This document shows positions 23,701-32,851 of a DNA stretch of 64,000 bases, in pieces. The notes beneath the pieces are model-generated. The model saw only the letters and a list, made by a program, of their open reading frames with translations. It searched no databases and had not been told where the DNA came from. How positions within the stretch are numbered: the stretch's first letter is position 1; every line of letters begins with the position of its first letter. The translations under genes and the position numbers were made by a program. Source of the DNA: CAZOVB01 sp046541415 (GTDB lineage Bacteria > Planctomycetota > Phycisphaerae > SM23-33); assembly GCA_046541415.1 (NCBI GenBank), contig JBKHDI010000012.1:7827-71826 (forward strand), read 5' to 3'.

Positions 23701-25668
23701 CAGCTCCGGCTGATACTTGCCCTCCATCCACGCCTGGATCTCCGCGCCGCGGCGGATCAGCTCGATTGCCGCCGTCATCGCCGGGCAGACGTCGTTCCAG
23801 CGATCGCTGCCGATCAGTTCCTCCGGCGGTTGGGGTGACTGCAGAGTGCAGTCGGCCGCCTGGACGAGCGCCTCGCCCATTGCGGCAGAGGGTTCGGCGA
23901 CGGCCCCCAGTTGGCGGCGCAGCTGGTCGAAGGCTTCTGCGGCCGAGCGGGCTGCATCGCGGAAGGACTCGGCCTTGGCCACGGCCTCTCGGGCCTTGGC
24001 GGCGGAGACCTGGGCGATCCGCGCGCCACGGAATGGGTGCTCAGCGGGGTCCCAGATCTCCAGCCCGCGTCGGCCCAGCTCGGCCAGGGCGGTTTGCAGC
24101 TGGCCGAGCTGGTCTGCGGTGAACGTCTCAGCCTGCAGGTCGGCCAGGACATCCGGCACGTCGATCAGCTGGGCGACCCGCCCCATCGCCTCGTGCGGGC
24201 TCAGGTGCGTCTGTTCGACCGGCTCGTGCAGGGCCCGGACGTAGTCGTCCAGCGACTGGCGCAGGCGGTCGAGCTTCTCGGCGGCCCGGGGGTCGGTTTT
24301 GGGGATCACGCGAGGTTTGTCCAGCACGCGGGCCAGCTCGGCGGCTACGGACTTACGGTTGGACTTGGTCGAGTGCAGTTCCAGGCAGAAGTCGCCCAGC
24401 TGGACCTGGTCGAGGCGGCGTTTGACGACTTCCAGGGCGGCCAGCTTTTCCGAGACGAACAGCACGGTTTTGCCCGCAGCCAGCGTCTCGGCGATGATGT
24501 TGGAGATGGTCTGGCTCTTGCCCGTACCTGGGGGCCCTTCGATGACGACACTGCGACCGGCCTTGACGGCCTCGATGGCGGCCTGTTGGGAGGAATCGGC
24601 GTCGAGGACCTGGAACCGCTCGGCCAGCGCGGCGGCCGACTCTGCCGGCGGATCTTCCTGCCGCTCGTGCTGCCTCTCGGCGGCCGGCTCGGGCTGCTCG
24701 CCCACCGTCACAGCGCGGATCAGCGGGTTCTCGACCAGGTCGTCGCCGGGCCAGCGGTCCGGGTCCAGGTCGACGTACATGAGGTACTTGCTGAAGCTGA
24801 AGAGCCCCAGGGCGACCTGGTCGGTCACGGCCCAGCCGTCGCGCGGTGCGATCGCCTCGCGGACCTGCCGGTAGTATTCGCCCGGGTCGAACTGCTGCCA
24901 GTCTTCGGGGGCTTGGGGCAGGTCGATGTTCCAGTCTCGTTTCCAGGCGGCAGCCAGCGAGGGGTTCAGCACGGGGTCGTCGCCGATCGCAGCCAGCCTG
25001 AACCGCCGCTTGGCGCTGGTTCGCTGGAGTTCGACCGGCAGCAGCAGAAGCGGGGCCTGGAGGAGGCGGTCGTCGTCGGGCTGTTTCCAGAGCACGAAGC
25101 CCAGGGCCAGGAACAACAGGTTCACGCCGCGTTCCTCGATGGCCGACTCAGCCGCCTGTGCGATCCGCAGCAGGTTGGTCTGCAGGTTGGTCCCGGACAG
25201 GTCTGTCTGCAGCAGCAGGTCGGTGTAGTGTTTGGGCAGCCGGCCGGGAGTTTTTTCCTCGCCCTCCGCGGCCAATTCGGGCAGGTCGAACGACTCGCCG
25301 GTGGTATCGAGAGCCTCGAGACTTTCGGGCTCTGCCTGGGGCGACTCGGGCGCCGTCTCCAGTTCGCTGGCGCCTTCGATCTGGGGCGTGTCGATGGGTT
25401 CGGTTTTCGCCAAGTCGGGCTGGTCGTCGGACCCCGGCTGGTCGTCCTGCGGCTGGTTGCGTTGTTCGTATTCCTCGCGGGCCAGGAAGGAAAGTTTCCG
25501 TCCCTGGACGGCCAACAGGTCCCAGAGCAGGTCGGGGCGTTCTTCGATGATGTTGATCGTCGTCCGCCGGGTGGGGCGGAAGTTGAGCATCCGGTTGCGC
25601 AGCGTCAGGTCCAGCAGGCGCCTGCGCGCCTGGTGCAGTTGTTCGGCGACATGTTGCTTCTCGTCCAT
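20782..25668 (-). CDS. DUF4011-helicase-nuclease protein (Hhe-like), DUF3320 at C-terminus
   Basis: 1628 residues from the ATG at 25668. Order: N-terminal DUF4011 (about residues 10-340, with RRRLLDLTLRNRMLNFRP), SF1 helicase with Walker A GPPGTGKS near 379 and Walker B IFDEAS near 1005 followed by LVGDNHQLPPT, helicase C-terminal motifs, a Vsr/MTES_1575-like nuclease domain near 1330-1400 (FGIDLAVCDPDDPQRCVLGIECDGKDY then LEQLGWRVVRLWS), and DUF3320 (about 1420-1610). DUF4011-helicase-Vsr proteins have been reported as single-gene antiphage systems (Hhe). The neighbours are housekeeping genes and composition is like theirs, so there is no sign of a recent island. Weak ribosome-binding site. 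Confidence 0.85.
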   Translation of the reverse strand: MDEKQHVAEQLHQARRRLLDLTLRNRMLNFRPTRRTTINIIEERPDLLWDLLAVQGRKLSFLAREEYEQRNQPQDDQPGSDDQPDLAKTEPIDTPQIEGASELETAPESPQAEPESLEALDTTGESFDLPELAAEGEEKTPGRLPKHYTDLLLQTDLSGTNLQTNLLRIAQAAESAIEERGVNLLFLALGFVLWKQPDDDRLLQAPLLLLPVELQRTSAKRRFRLAAIGDDPVLNPSLAAAWKRDWNIDLPQAPEDWQQFDPGEYYRQVREAIAPRDGWAVTDQVALGLFSFSKYLMYVDLDPDRWPGDDLVENPLIRAVTVGEQPEPAAERQHERQEDPPAESAAALAERFQVLDADSSQQAAIEAVKAGRSVVIEGPPGTGKSQTISNIIAETLAAGKTVLFVSEKLAALEVVKRRLDQVQLGDFCLELHSTKSNRKSVAAELARVLDKPRVIPKTDPRAAEKLDRLRQSLDDYVRALHEPVEQTHLSPHEAMGRVAQLIDVPDVLADLQAETFTADQLGQLQTALAELGRRGLEIWDPAEHPFRGARIAQVSAAKAREAVAKAESFRDAARSAAEAFDQLRRQLGAVAEPSAAMGEALVQAADCTLQSPQPPEELIGSDRWNDVCPAMTAAIELIRRGAEIQAWMEGKYQPELVAAADVTELTRRVADRSKGFWRWLSPGHWADRKRIAEMRYESYQPEPLQQLADLGKLAKLEGICGDLAAQDRVLAGHFGPLWQGIDQADLAGLYETAQWLQRFRRLVQRNLAGSAAIDVAAGKVDPGPLRQARDEQARTLAEWDRARREVVDLLELEDKWLDAQAEQVGFEQTAGRLEEMINQHETLHAWAAWQQSLQQVLAGPVGGWAAEAINHCEPELWALALEKQASRCIAEYAVSRREPLGQFNAAEHDSRRKQFARADVKYLSTTPLRLHGRLAESRPDGQIQAAPSSGLGIVLGEVRRKRGGRSIRAIFRDAGQVIRRIKPCLMMSPLSVAQFLDPASLRFDVVIFDEASQVEPADALGAIARGKQLVLVGDNHQLPPTTFFSAMGGEPTASDAAAGLADMESILDRGEMTLPRIRLKWHYRSRHESLIAFSSAEFYDDQLVVFPSPHPRGQRLGLSAVYEPEDWYDRGHSGTNRLQAERIAEAVFDHAQAHPELSLGVGAFSKAQQQAILDAIETLRRRDDSLAGFFARDKAEPFFVKNLETIQGDERDVIFLSIGYGRSDPGERLSMNFGPLNQDGGWRRLNVLVTRARRRCVVFTSIRPEDFDLSATQARGVHALHHYLQHAWEATENRPAGSEEKVSAMESAVYSQLTERGYPVRRSVGPGRFGIDLAVCDPDDPQRCVLGIECDGKDYRAERTARDRDRLRQQVLEQLGWRVVRLWSVDFFRRPGRRIEKLIEAIEQARRGQLAPTFATIPTSEASRAKPVDSAGGDEIHTSLSQPYVLWSPDQPGDSEMFYTQPIDELGERVGQIVQTEGPVHLDEIARRLAAAFEISRVGSRVADRARRATETAARSGRIAVRGDFAWPAGMQAPPVRRRDDEALRDAGLICPEEVAAAAMLLLESQYGMTREDLVSQTAHLLGFGLTGRRIAEMVEQTLDQQLQDGRLRVDEDGLLAPAGEGPAAAAD

Positions 25669-25818
25669 GGCTTCTAACCCCGGGTGGTCGATTATGCCCC
25701 ACCGGGCCGGGGGGTGCAAGCCTGGCTGTCGGAGCATATGTGAGTGAAAATCCCATCCCGCACTGGCAGAGCCGGCCAGCTGCCGGTATAGAAGTCGGGC
25801 AGAGAAGGAGTCGCCCCT

Positions 25819-27423
25819 TTGCGTCTGTGGAGAAAGCAATCGTACCATCGCGTGCCGGCCCTTGCGGTCCGGGGCGACGTGCTGCGCCATGCCCTGCGGA
25901 CGACGACATTGGCCTGGATGTTCGGGGTTATCTGGCTGGCCACCGCCACGGGCAGCCACCTGAAGGTCTTCGCCCGGGGCCTGGGTTTTTCGGACCTGGC
26001 CTTCGGGATCCTCGGGGCCCTGCCCTTCGCCGGGACGTTCGGGCAGCTGATCGCCTCGGCGATTATCGAGCGGACCGGGCTGGTCAAGTACCAGTTCCTG
26101 CACTGCGCGACGGTGCACCGGCTGTTGTGGCTGGCTGCGGCGGCCGTGCCGCTGGTCTTCGTCGTCCCCTCGACCGCCGCGACGGTGGCGCTGCTGACGG
26201 TCATCGGCGCCAGCTGGTTCTTCAACGCCCTGGCCGCCCCGGCCTGGCTGACCTGGATGGGCACGATGATCCCGCGACGGATCCGCGGGCGATACTTCGC
26301 CCAGCGCGAACGCCTGGCCATGCTCACCCAGGCCGCCGCAGTGATCGCCCTGGGCGTGCTGATTGACTGGGTGTACGACCCGGCCGGTGCGGCGGTCCAG
26401 CCGGCGGCGATGTGGATGGTCAGCATCATCCTGGCCGTCGGGGCTGTGCTAGGCACGGTCGACATCCTCCTGTTCGGCCGGATTCCCGAAGTGGTGGCCG
26501 GCCGCGACGATCCGACCGACGAGCAGGCCCGCAGGCAGGGCTTCTCATTCCGCGGGATGATCCTGGCCCCGCTGGCCGACCGGTCGTTCCGCCACTACGT
26601 GCTCTTCGCGGCGATGGTGACGTTCTCGGCGACGGCCTCGAACTGGTACCTGTGGCTTAACGCGATGGACAACCTGGGCTTCGGGGCCCTGGCGACCAAC
26701 TGCCTGTTCCTGGTCATCGGCCCGCTGACGGGGATCTGGGCGGCAGGGCCTTTGGGCAAGGCGATCGACCGCTGGGGGCGCAGGCCCATCCTGATGCTCT
26801 GCACGATCGGGGCCAGCCTCTCGCTGCTGCCCTTCTTCTTCGCCGCGGCCGACCAGACGCTCTGGCCGGGCCTGGCGGATTGGCTCGGCTGGCTGCTGGC
26901 GACAGTCGGCGGTTGGTTCGGCCGGCCCGGCTGGGCGGTTATCGACACGACCACCCCGGCCGGTGCGTACGCGATCTGCATGATCGGCTGCATGATCGGC
27001 GGGGCAAGCTGGTCGGGGATCAGCCTGGCCCAGATGGGCATCGTGCTGGGCTTCGCCGACGGCTCGGGTCGGAGCAAATACGTAGCCGCCTCTTCGCTGG
27101 TCATCTCGACCGGCGGCGTACTGGGCGGGGTTGCCGGCGGACTGGTCACCCAGCAACTGGCATGGCTGCGGGTCGACCCGTGGCAGGTCGGGCCCTTCGC
27201 CTGGAACCAGTGGCACGTTGCCCTGGCCATCGGCGTGCTGACGCGATCCGCCGCCGTGGCCTGGCTGATCGGGATGACCGACGCCGGCTCGACGCCGGTG
27301 CGAACCCTGGCCCGGGCACTGGGGTCCAACGCGTTCAACGCCGCCGCGACCAGGCTGTTCTATCCGCTGCGGGTCTTCGGCTGGCAGAGGGCCCGCCGCG
27401 GCGACGACAGCCGAAACAATTAG
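25819..27423 (+). CDS. MFS transporter
   Basis: 534 residues starting at TTG 25819, with AGAAGGAG eight bases upstream. About twelve hydrophobic segments, the first from residue 30 (TLAWMFGVIWLATATGSH). Loops such as GRYFAQRERLAM near residue 155 and KAIDRWGRRPILML near residue 315 resemble the loop 2-3 and 8-9 motifs of major facilitator proteins. Substrate unknown; planctomycete MFS proteins of this type are often near sugar genes, but here the neighbours give no hint. Its stop overlaps the stop of the next, convergent gene by four bases. Confidence 0.82.
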   Translation: MRLWRKQSYHRVPALAVRGDVLRHALRTTTLAWMFGVIWLATATGSHLKVFARGLGFSDLAFGILGALPFAGTFGQLIASAIIERTGLVKYQFLHCATVHRLLWLAAAAVPLVFVVPSTAATVALLTVIGASWFFNALAAPAWLTWMGTMIPRRIRGRYFAQRERLAMLTQAAAVIALGVLIDWVYDPAGAAVQPAAMWMVSIILAVGAVLGTVDILLFGRIPEVVAGRDDPTDEQARRQGFSFRGMILAPLADRSFRHYVLFAAMVTFSATASNWYLWLNAMDNLGFGALATNCLFLVIGPLTGIWAAGPLGKAIDRWGRRPILMLCTIGASLSLLPFFFAAADQTLWPGLADWLGWLLATVGGWFGRPGWAVIDTTTPAGAYAICMIGCMIGGASWSGISLAQMGIVLGFADGSGRSKYVAASSLVISTGGVLGGVAGGLVTQQLAWLRVDPWQVGPFAWNQWHVALAIGVLTRSAAVAWLIGMTDAGSTPVRTLARALGSNAFNAAATRLFYPLRVFGWQRARRGDDSRNN

Positions 27424-28421
27424 GGCTTGACCTGGCCCAGGACCACCTCGGCCGGGACGTGGATCAGGTCGCAGAGCAGGCGGATCATCTTCTCGATCGG
27501 CACGATGGCCAGATCTTTGCTGAACGCATCCAGATTCTCGTAGCAGGTGCCGAAGTGCTCGGTCGCCACACGCGAGGCCTGGGCCGACAAGCCCTCGAAG
27601 CGCTCCCACGCCTGCCACGTGCTTTCCGGGGCCGATCGCATGCCGTCCAGCACGACCCCGGCTGCATCTGGCTGGGCATCGAACATCAGCGAGACCAGGA
27701 AGTTGTGCCTTCTGGCATTGACGTCCTCGGGCATGTCGCGCAGGTCATCGAGGATCTGACAGCCCTGGCCGAAGTGGGTCAGGGCGGCCCGGGCATAGGC
27801 CAGGGCGGACGGGTCGATCTCCTCCAACGCCGTCGGCAGCGACAGCGGGGCCAGGAACAGTTCGATCGTCTTGCGGGCGTGGACCTCCTCGGCGACCGCC
27901 TCAGCCGGAAGGATCACCGAGGGCTTGGGCTTGCGGTGTCCGGTGGCCAGGGCCGTCGGCGCCAGCGCCCGAATCGTGATCTTGCTGACCTCCGAGAGGA
28001 TGTCCAGGTCGGCGTACTCGCGGGCGACGAACTCCTGGACGACCCGGTCAGCCAGAAGCAGCGTCATCGCCGAGCGGATCCGGTTGCCCGACGAGACGCC
28101 GGCAAAGCGGAAGATCTCCTTGTACTCATTGTCCAGGATGTTGTCGACGCTGGTCAGCCAGGCCCGAAGACCCTGGTTGACGATGCCGTAGAGGGGCATG
28201 TACCCGCCGAAACCGACAAGTCGCTCCGTCACGGCCAGGAAGAACGTCGAGAAGAAATTCCGCTCCAGCGATAGCGTCGCCTCGTCGGGCTCTTCCACCG
28301 GACAGGCCTGCCCGCAGATCTCCGCGGCCAACTCGTGAAACACCTTGATCGTCCGCACCTGCAACTGGTAGGCGCCGGCGAAAACCGGTTCGGTCATCAG
28401 GATCTTGAGCGTCTCGTGCAT
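27420..28421 (-). CDS. Isoprenoid-synthase-like (class I terpenoid synthase fold) protein
   Basis: 333 residues, all-helical in appearance. Two aspartate-rich motifs fit class I isoprenoid synthases: DNILDNEYK near residue 93 and QILDDLRDMPEDVNARRHNF near residue 222. The usual GGKR substrate-binding motif is absent, so it may be a diverged prenyl synthase, a head-to-head or terpene synthase type, or use another substrate. AGGAGG lies 13 bases before the ATG. Not adjacent to the isoprenoid array at 36-46 kb, but it could act in the same pathway. Confidence 0.55.
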   Translation of the reverse strand: MHETLKILMTEPVFAGAYQLQVRTIKVFHELAAEICGQACPVEEPDEATLSLERNFFSTFFLAVTERLVGFGGYMPLYGIVNQGLRAWLTSVDNILDNEYKEIFRFAGVSSGNRIRSAMTLLLADRVVQEFVAREYADLDILSEVSKITIRALAPTALATGHRKPKPSVILPAEAVAEEVHARKTIELFLAPLSLPTALEEIDPSALAYARAALTHFGQGCQILDDLRDMPEDVNARRHNFLVSLMFDAQPDAAGVVLDGMRSAPESTWQAWERFEGLSAQASRVATEHFGTCYENLDAFSKDLAIVPIEKMIRLLCDLIHVPAEVVLGQVKP

Positions 28422-28472
28422 GTCAGTATTTGTACCTCCTCGGGCCCGGAATTGCCAGCCGCCAGCGGCCTT

Positions 28473-30362
28473 TCAGTCCATGGGCCTGGCGTGCGGGTAG
28501 TGCGACAGCGTGCCGCTGTGCCCCGGCTGGTAGGCCGCAGGGATGGCCGAGCCGAACGGGCGATCCCAGGCCACGCCGTCGACCGTGACGTTCAGGCCGT
28601 CAGTCTGTTCGATGCGGGCCGGTGCGCCGCGGCCGATGGCCAGAACCGCCAGAACCCCAAGCGGCCAAGCGTGATCGTAGGCGACCTGCACCACGGGCCT
28701 GCCCGGATAGTACACCGTATTGCCTCCCTGGAACGTCCTCTGCGAATCGGGCGTCTTTGTCTGGTCTATCCTCCGCGGCTGCGTGCCGAACAGCCGCAGC
28801 TGGCCGTTGGTCCCGCCGTCAGCTGTCAGCGAAACGCCCCGCCCGTCGCAATGGACTTCCGCCTCGATCCGCTGGTCGCAGGTCAGGTTCCATAGCCAGT
28901 TGCGCCCGAGATGATCCTCGGTGACGTCCAGAATCGCCACGAGCACTTCAGCCCCGCTGGCGTGACCGTACTCGACGGCCACCCACCGCTCGCAGTAGGC
29001 GTTGTTGACCCGTCGCAGATCGCAGCCGAAGACCGCCCCGGTCGCATTCCGATGGTTGCAGAGGATCGCGCCCTTGCCCAGCGGCTCGGACGCCCGGGAA
29101 CCGTCAGCCGGGAAAAACACCGACTGCCACGCCGCGTCCGGCCGCGCCTGGCCCCCGCCGGTAATCCAGTGCATCCCATGCGACAGCAGCCGCAACGAAC
29201 CGGCGTCGTCGTGCTTGTGGCCGCCGACGAATGTCTGTTTGGCGTAGAGGCCCAGCACGCTGTCATCGGCGTCGCGATAGCGGTTGCGGACGATCATCAT
29301 TCCCTGCCGGTAGTCGCAGATGTGCTTGGGCAGCACGCGATCCGCCTCGACGGGTTCGGTATCGTACGGGTAGCAGACCAGCGAGAAGAACAACCCGCCC
29401 CAACCGGGCCCGAACCGCCCGTCGCCGTCGACGCCGTTAAGGCGGTCGAACATCCACCGCAGGGCCCCGGTCTGCTCGCCGCGGGCCCCGGCGACCATGC
29501 AGGCAGCGACGTTGGATTGCACCCAGCCGGTCCCGTCGTCGTTCCAACTCAGGCGCATGCCCGTCCGGTGCAAATCCGTGCCGTCCTCGTCGACCATCGG
29601 CGCGAAACTCGTCATGCCGTACATCGACGCGCCCTGGTTGCGGATGTTGGGGAACTCCTCCAGCAGATCGGCCCAGCCGGTCGACCTGGCGGCCAGGATC
29701 GCCGCCCACCAGAACGAGGCCGGGTACAGCCCGTAGCCGATGCCCTCGTGGTAGAAGCCCTTGTCTCCCAAGTGGCCCAGAAAGGCCCGAACGCGGTCAA
29801 GGGCCCATTCGATGCCTTCTGCCAGATCCACCGGTTCTGCCCCCGGCGCAGCGACCTGGCCATGGGCAGCCAGGGCGGCTACGAGCGAACCGGCGTGCGA
29901 GACGCCCCAATGGTTGTTGGTCACCACGTGCGGGTCGCCTCCGTGGCCGATGGTGTAGAAGCTCTGGTGCAGTTCGATCAGGCGGCGGTTGACGGCTGCG
30001 GCCTGGGCGGCCGACCAGACTTCGCTGCAGCACTGCTGGCAGATCGCGCCGATCAGGCAGCGCGTGCCGCGGCCGAGGTTGGCGGTCTGGGGCGAGGCCC
30101 AGTGCATCAGCAGGTCGTAGGCTTTTTCGGCGATCTGTTGGTCACCGGTCAGCAGGACGTGGACGGACCAGGCGGTCAGCAGCCCGCCGTCTTCCAGGGC
30201 CTTGGCGTCCAGGCGGTTGTCCGGCTGGAGTTGGCCCGCCTCCAGCTGCGCCATCCGCGCAGCGGTCTGGGCGATGGCCTTGGCGGTGGGCTGGCCCTGC
30301 TGAACGTATTTCCGGATCTGCTCGATCTGCCCGGCGGTGAACCAGAGCTTCTTTTCGGACAT
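28473..30362 (-). CDS. Heparinase II/III-like polysaccharide lyase
   Basis: 629 residues from the ATG at 30362, with AGGAGAG upstream; a longer frame exists but lies antisense to the M48 gene. The N-terminal half is an alpha/alpha toroid with NNHWGVSHAGSL near residue 145, the site of the conserved Asn-His pair, and FYHEGIGYGLYP near residue 208. The C-terminal beta domain has GGHKHDDAGSLRLL near residue 380, the metal and active-site region of heparinase II/III and PL15/PL17 lyases. No clear signal peptide, so it may act on oligosaccharides in the cytoplasm. The substrate is likely a uronate-containing glycan. Confidence 0.75.
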   Translation of the reverse strand: MSEKKLWFTAGQIEQIRKYVQQGQPTAKAIAQTAARMAQLEAGQLQPDNRLDAKALEDGGLLTAWSVHVLLTGDQQIAEKAYDLLMHWASPQTANLGRGTRCLIGAICQQCCSEVWSAAQAAAVNRRLIELHQSFYTIGHGGDPHVVTNNHWGVSHAGSLVAALAAHGQVAAPGAEPVDLAEGIEWALDRVRAFLGHLGDKGFYHEGIGYGLYPASFWWAAILAARSTGWADLLEEFPNIRNQGASMYGMTSFAPMVDEDGTDLHRTGMRLSWNDDGTGWVQSNVAACMVAGARGEQTGALRWMFDRLNGVDGDGRFGPGWGGLFFSLVCYPYDTEPVEADRVLPKHICDYRQGMMIVRNRYRDADDSVLGLYAKQTFVGGHKHDDAGSLRLLSHGMHWITGGGQARPDAAWQSVFFPADGSRASEPLGKGAILCNHRNATGAVFGCDLRRVNNAYCERWVAVEYGHASGAEVLVAILDVTEDHLGRNWLWNLTCDQRIEAEVHCDGRGVSLTADGGTNGQLRLFGTQPRRIDQTKTPDSQRTFQGGNTVYYPGRPVVQVAYDHAWPLGVLAVLAIGRGAPARIEQTDGLNVTVDGVAWDRPFGSAIPAAYQPGHSGTLSHYPHARPMD

Positions 30363-30494
30363 TACTCTCTCCTCTGCATGCCCCGCAGAAACGGTATTTG
30401 TATCGATTGGCAGGCCCGACTGCAAGCTTCGGCGCTTTGCATGGGCCTGCCTGGCAGATACGATGTAGGGCCCCGCTGCGGAGTACCATGTAAC

Positions 30495-31907
30495 ATGCAG
30501 GTTATCGTCATACTCGGAATCGCCCTGACGCTGGGGCTGATGCAGGCGGCCGGTTCGATCCCGGCCGGGCCCTGGCTGATCCCCTTGCTGGGGCTGTACC
30601 TGGCCGGTACCGCCCTGCTGCGCGCGTGGGATACGTCGCTGGGCCTGAACATGCTCCGGGCGAAGGACCAGCCGTCCAAGGCGCGGTTTGGCCTGGCTGC
30701 GGTGGTCTCCGGAATCGCCAAAGCCTGGCTGGTGCTCGGTTCGGCCGCGACTGTGGGCCTGGGCCTGGGCGACGTGCTGGACCGCGCAGGCGGGCCGATG
30801 ACCTGGCCCCTGGTCGACAAACTTCTGGCCCTGAGCCCCCTGATCGCGGCCCTGCTGATCTACTGGCTGTTGGAATACCCGCTGCACCGGGCCGTCCGCC
30901 TGAAGCTCTCGCAGCGGGAAACCCGGGCCGGGCGAAACCCCGGCAGGATCTGGTCGTTGGGGCAGTATCTGGTGTTCAACATCCGCCACCAGTTGCTGTT
31001 CATCCTCGTGCCGGTCAGCCTGATCCTCCTGACCACCGACCTGCTCGAAGCCCACCTGCTGCCGGCGCTGGGATTCACCGGCCACGCCGCCTCGCTGACC
31101 GTCGCCGCCACGCTGGCTGCAGCCCTCCTGGTTTTCCTGCTGATCCCCGTGCTTCTGGTCCGGATCTGGAAGACCGCCCCCTTGCCGCCAGGCCCGACTC
31201 GCCAGCAGCTGGAGGACATGTGCAGCCAGATGCAGTTGAGGTATCGCCGGCTGCTGGTCTGGAAATCCGAGGGCGTGCTCGCCAACGCCGGGGTGATGGG
31301 CCTGATCGCCCCCGTGCGGTACATCCTCATGTCCGACGGGCTGCTGGAGAACATGGCCCCCGAGCAGATCCGCGCGATCTTCGCCCACGAGGCTGGCCAC
31401 GTCAAACACCACCACATCCTCCACGCAATGGTCTTCGCCATCTCCACCGTCATGCTCGCCGACGTGCTGAGCGTGCACCTGATGGACCGGTGGAACTGGC
31501 CGGTCTGGCTGGCCGCGGCGGCGGCAATGGTCACCCTGCTTGTCGTCTGGGCGGTGGGCTTCGGCTGGCTCAGCCGCCGCTTCGAGCGCCAGGCCGACGT
31601 GATCGCCGCCTGGTCCGGCGGGCCCGGGCTCGACCAGCGCCCAGACCCGGACCGCATTACCGCCGAGGGCTCAGCCGCCTTCGCCAGCGCCCTGGAAGAG
31701 GTGGCGCGGCTGAACTACATCCAGCGGGATCGATTCAACTGGCGTCACGGACCGATCGGCTGGCGGGTCGCCCACGTGCTGCACCTGGGCGCCACCGGCG
31801 GGACGAGGACGGGCATCGACCGCCTGGTCCGCTGGATCCAGCTGGGCCTCTGGCTGCTGCTGGGCCTGGCGGTGGGTTTGACTGCTATCACCTACGCCGG
31901 CCTGTAA
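30495..31907 (+). CDS. Membrane-bound M48 family zinc metalloprotease
   Basis: 470 residues from ATG 30495; the open frame extends upstream but is antisense to the lyase. Five or six hydrophobic segments surround the catalytic HEAGH (residues 298-302) followed by VKHHH, with the third zinc ligand in RRFERQADVIAAW near residue 372. This is the layout of Ste24/HtpX-like peptidases of the inner membrane, which act on misfolded membrane proteins or process prenylated peptides. It runs into the SDR gene with a 12-base gap. Upstream is the divergent lyase gene across 132 bases. Confidence 0.85.
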   Translation: MQVIVILGIALTLGLMQAAGSIPAGPWLIPLLGLYLAGTALLRAWDTSLGLNMLRAKDQPSKARFGLAAVVSGIAKAWLVLGSAATVGLGLGDVLDRAGGPMTWPLVDKLLALSPLIAALLIYWLLEYPLHRAVRLKLSQRETRAGRNPGRIWSLGQYLVFNIRHQLLFILVPVSLILLTTDLLEAHLLPALGFTGHAASLTVAATLAAALLVFLLIPVLLVRIWKTAPLPPGPTRQQLEDMCSQMQLRYRRLLVWKSEGVLANAGVMGLIAPVRYILMSDGLLENMAPEQIRAIFAHEAGHVKHHHILHAMVFAISTVMLADVLSVHLMDRWNWPVWLAAAAAMVTLLVVWAVGFGWLSRRFERQADVIAAWSGGPGLDQRPDPDRITAEGSAAFASALEEVARLNYIQRDRFNWRHGPIGWRVAHVLHLGATGGTRTGIDRLVRWIQLGLWLLLGLAVGLTAITYAGL

Positions 31908-31919
31908 GAAAGGACCGAC

Positions 31920-32756
31920 ATGGGCCAACCACGCATCGTCATCGTCACAGGCGCCTCGGCCGGGATCGGGCTGGCCACGGCCCTGGCCTTCGGGCGCAGG
32001 GGCGATACTGTTATCCTCGCCGCCCGGCGCGAGGAAAAACTCCAGGCCGTGGCCGAGAATCTCCGCGCCGCCGGCGGGACCGCCGAGGTCGCCGTGACCG
32101 ACGTGTCCGAGCAGCAGCAGGTCGAGGACCTCGTCACCCGTGCCGTCCAACGTCACGGGCGACTGGACGTGATGGTCAACAACGCCGGGTTCGGCTCGTT
32201 CGGCCTGGTGCACGAGACGTCGACCAAGACGATGCGCGAGATCTTCGAGGTCAACTATTTCGGCCTGTTCTGGGGGGCCGCGGCGGCTGCAAAGGTCATG
32301 ATCCCCCAGCAGAGCGGCCACATCTTCAACGTCTCCTCGGTGATCGGCCACCGGGGCACACCCTACCACGGGGCCTACTGCGCCACGAAGTTCGCCATCG
32401 TGGGCCTGAGCGATTCGATGCGCGTCGAGCTGAAGCCACACAAAGTTCGCCTCACCACGGTCTGCCCGACGCTGACGGCCACGGAGTTCTTCGACCATTC
32501 CAGCGATGGACAGGCCGCCAGGAGCAGCTTCACGCATTTCAAGTCGATGATGACGCCGGACCGGGTCGCCCGGCGGATTGTTGCTGCGGTCGGCAAGGAC
32601 AAGCCCGAGCTGCTTTTCTCGGCCGGGGGGAAGCTGCTGGTCTGGCTGGCGGCGATCTCTCCGAAGCTGGTCGACTGGATGATGGGCCTCTACCGGCGCG
32701 ACCTCCAGCGGTCGATCTCGGGTAGCGACCAGCCGGACGGCGCTGCCAAGCATTGA
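31920..32756 (+). CDS. Short-chain dehydrogenase/reductase
   Basis: 278 residues. TGASAGIG (residues 10-17), NNAG near residue 90, a Ser in IFNVSSVIG near residue 140 and the YCATK active-site motif near residue 152 define a classical SDR using NAD(P). Substrate unknown. AAAGGA precedes the ATG. The gene follows the M48 protease closely and is probably co-transcribed with it. Confidence 0.9.
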   Translation: MGQPRIVIVTGASAGIGLATALAFGRRGDTVILAARREEKLQAVAENLRAAGGTAEVAVTDVSEQQQVEDLVTRAVQRHGRLDVMVNNAGFGSFGLVHETSTKTMREIFEVNYFGLFWGAAAAAKVMIPQQSGHIFNVSSVIGHRGTPYHGAYCATKFAIVGLSDSMRVELKPHKVRLTTVCPTLTATEFFDHSSDGQAARSSFTHFKSMMTPDRVARRIVAAVGKDKPELLFSAGGKLLVWLAAISPKLVDWMMGLYRRDLQRSISGSDQPDGAAKH

Positions 32757-32851
32757 AAACAAAGACTATTGCGAGTATTGTTTTCCGCGTCTTGGCGTCC
32801 GATTAATAGACTGATTGTACACAGCAGCTTGACTCGAGAACGGGAGAACCG

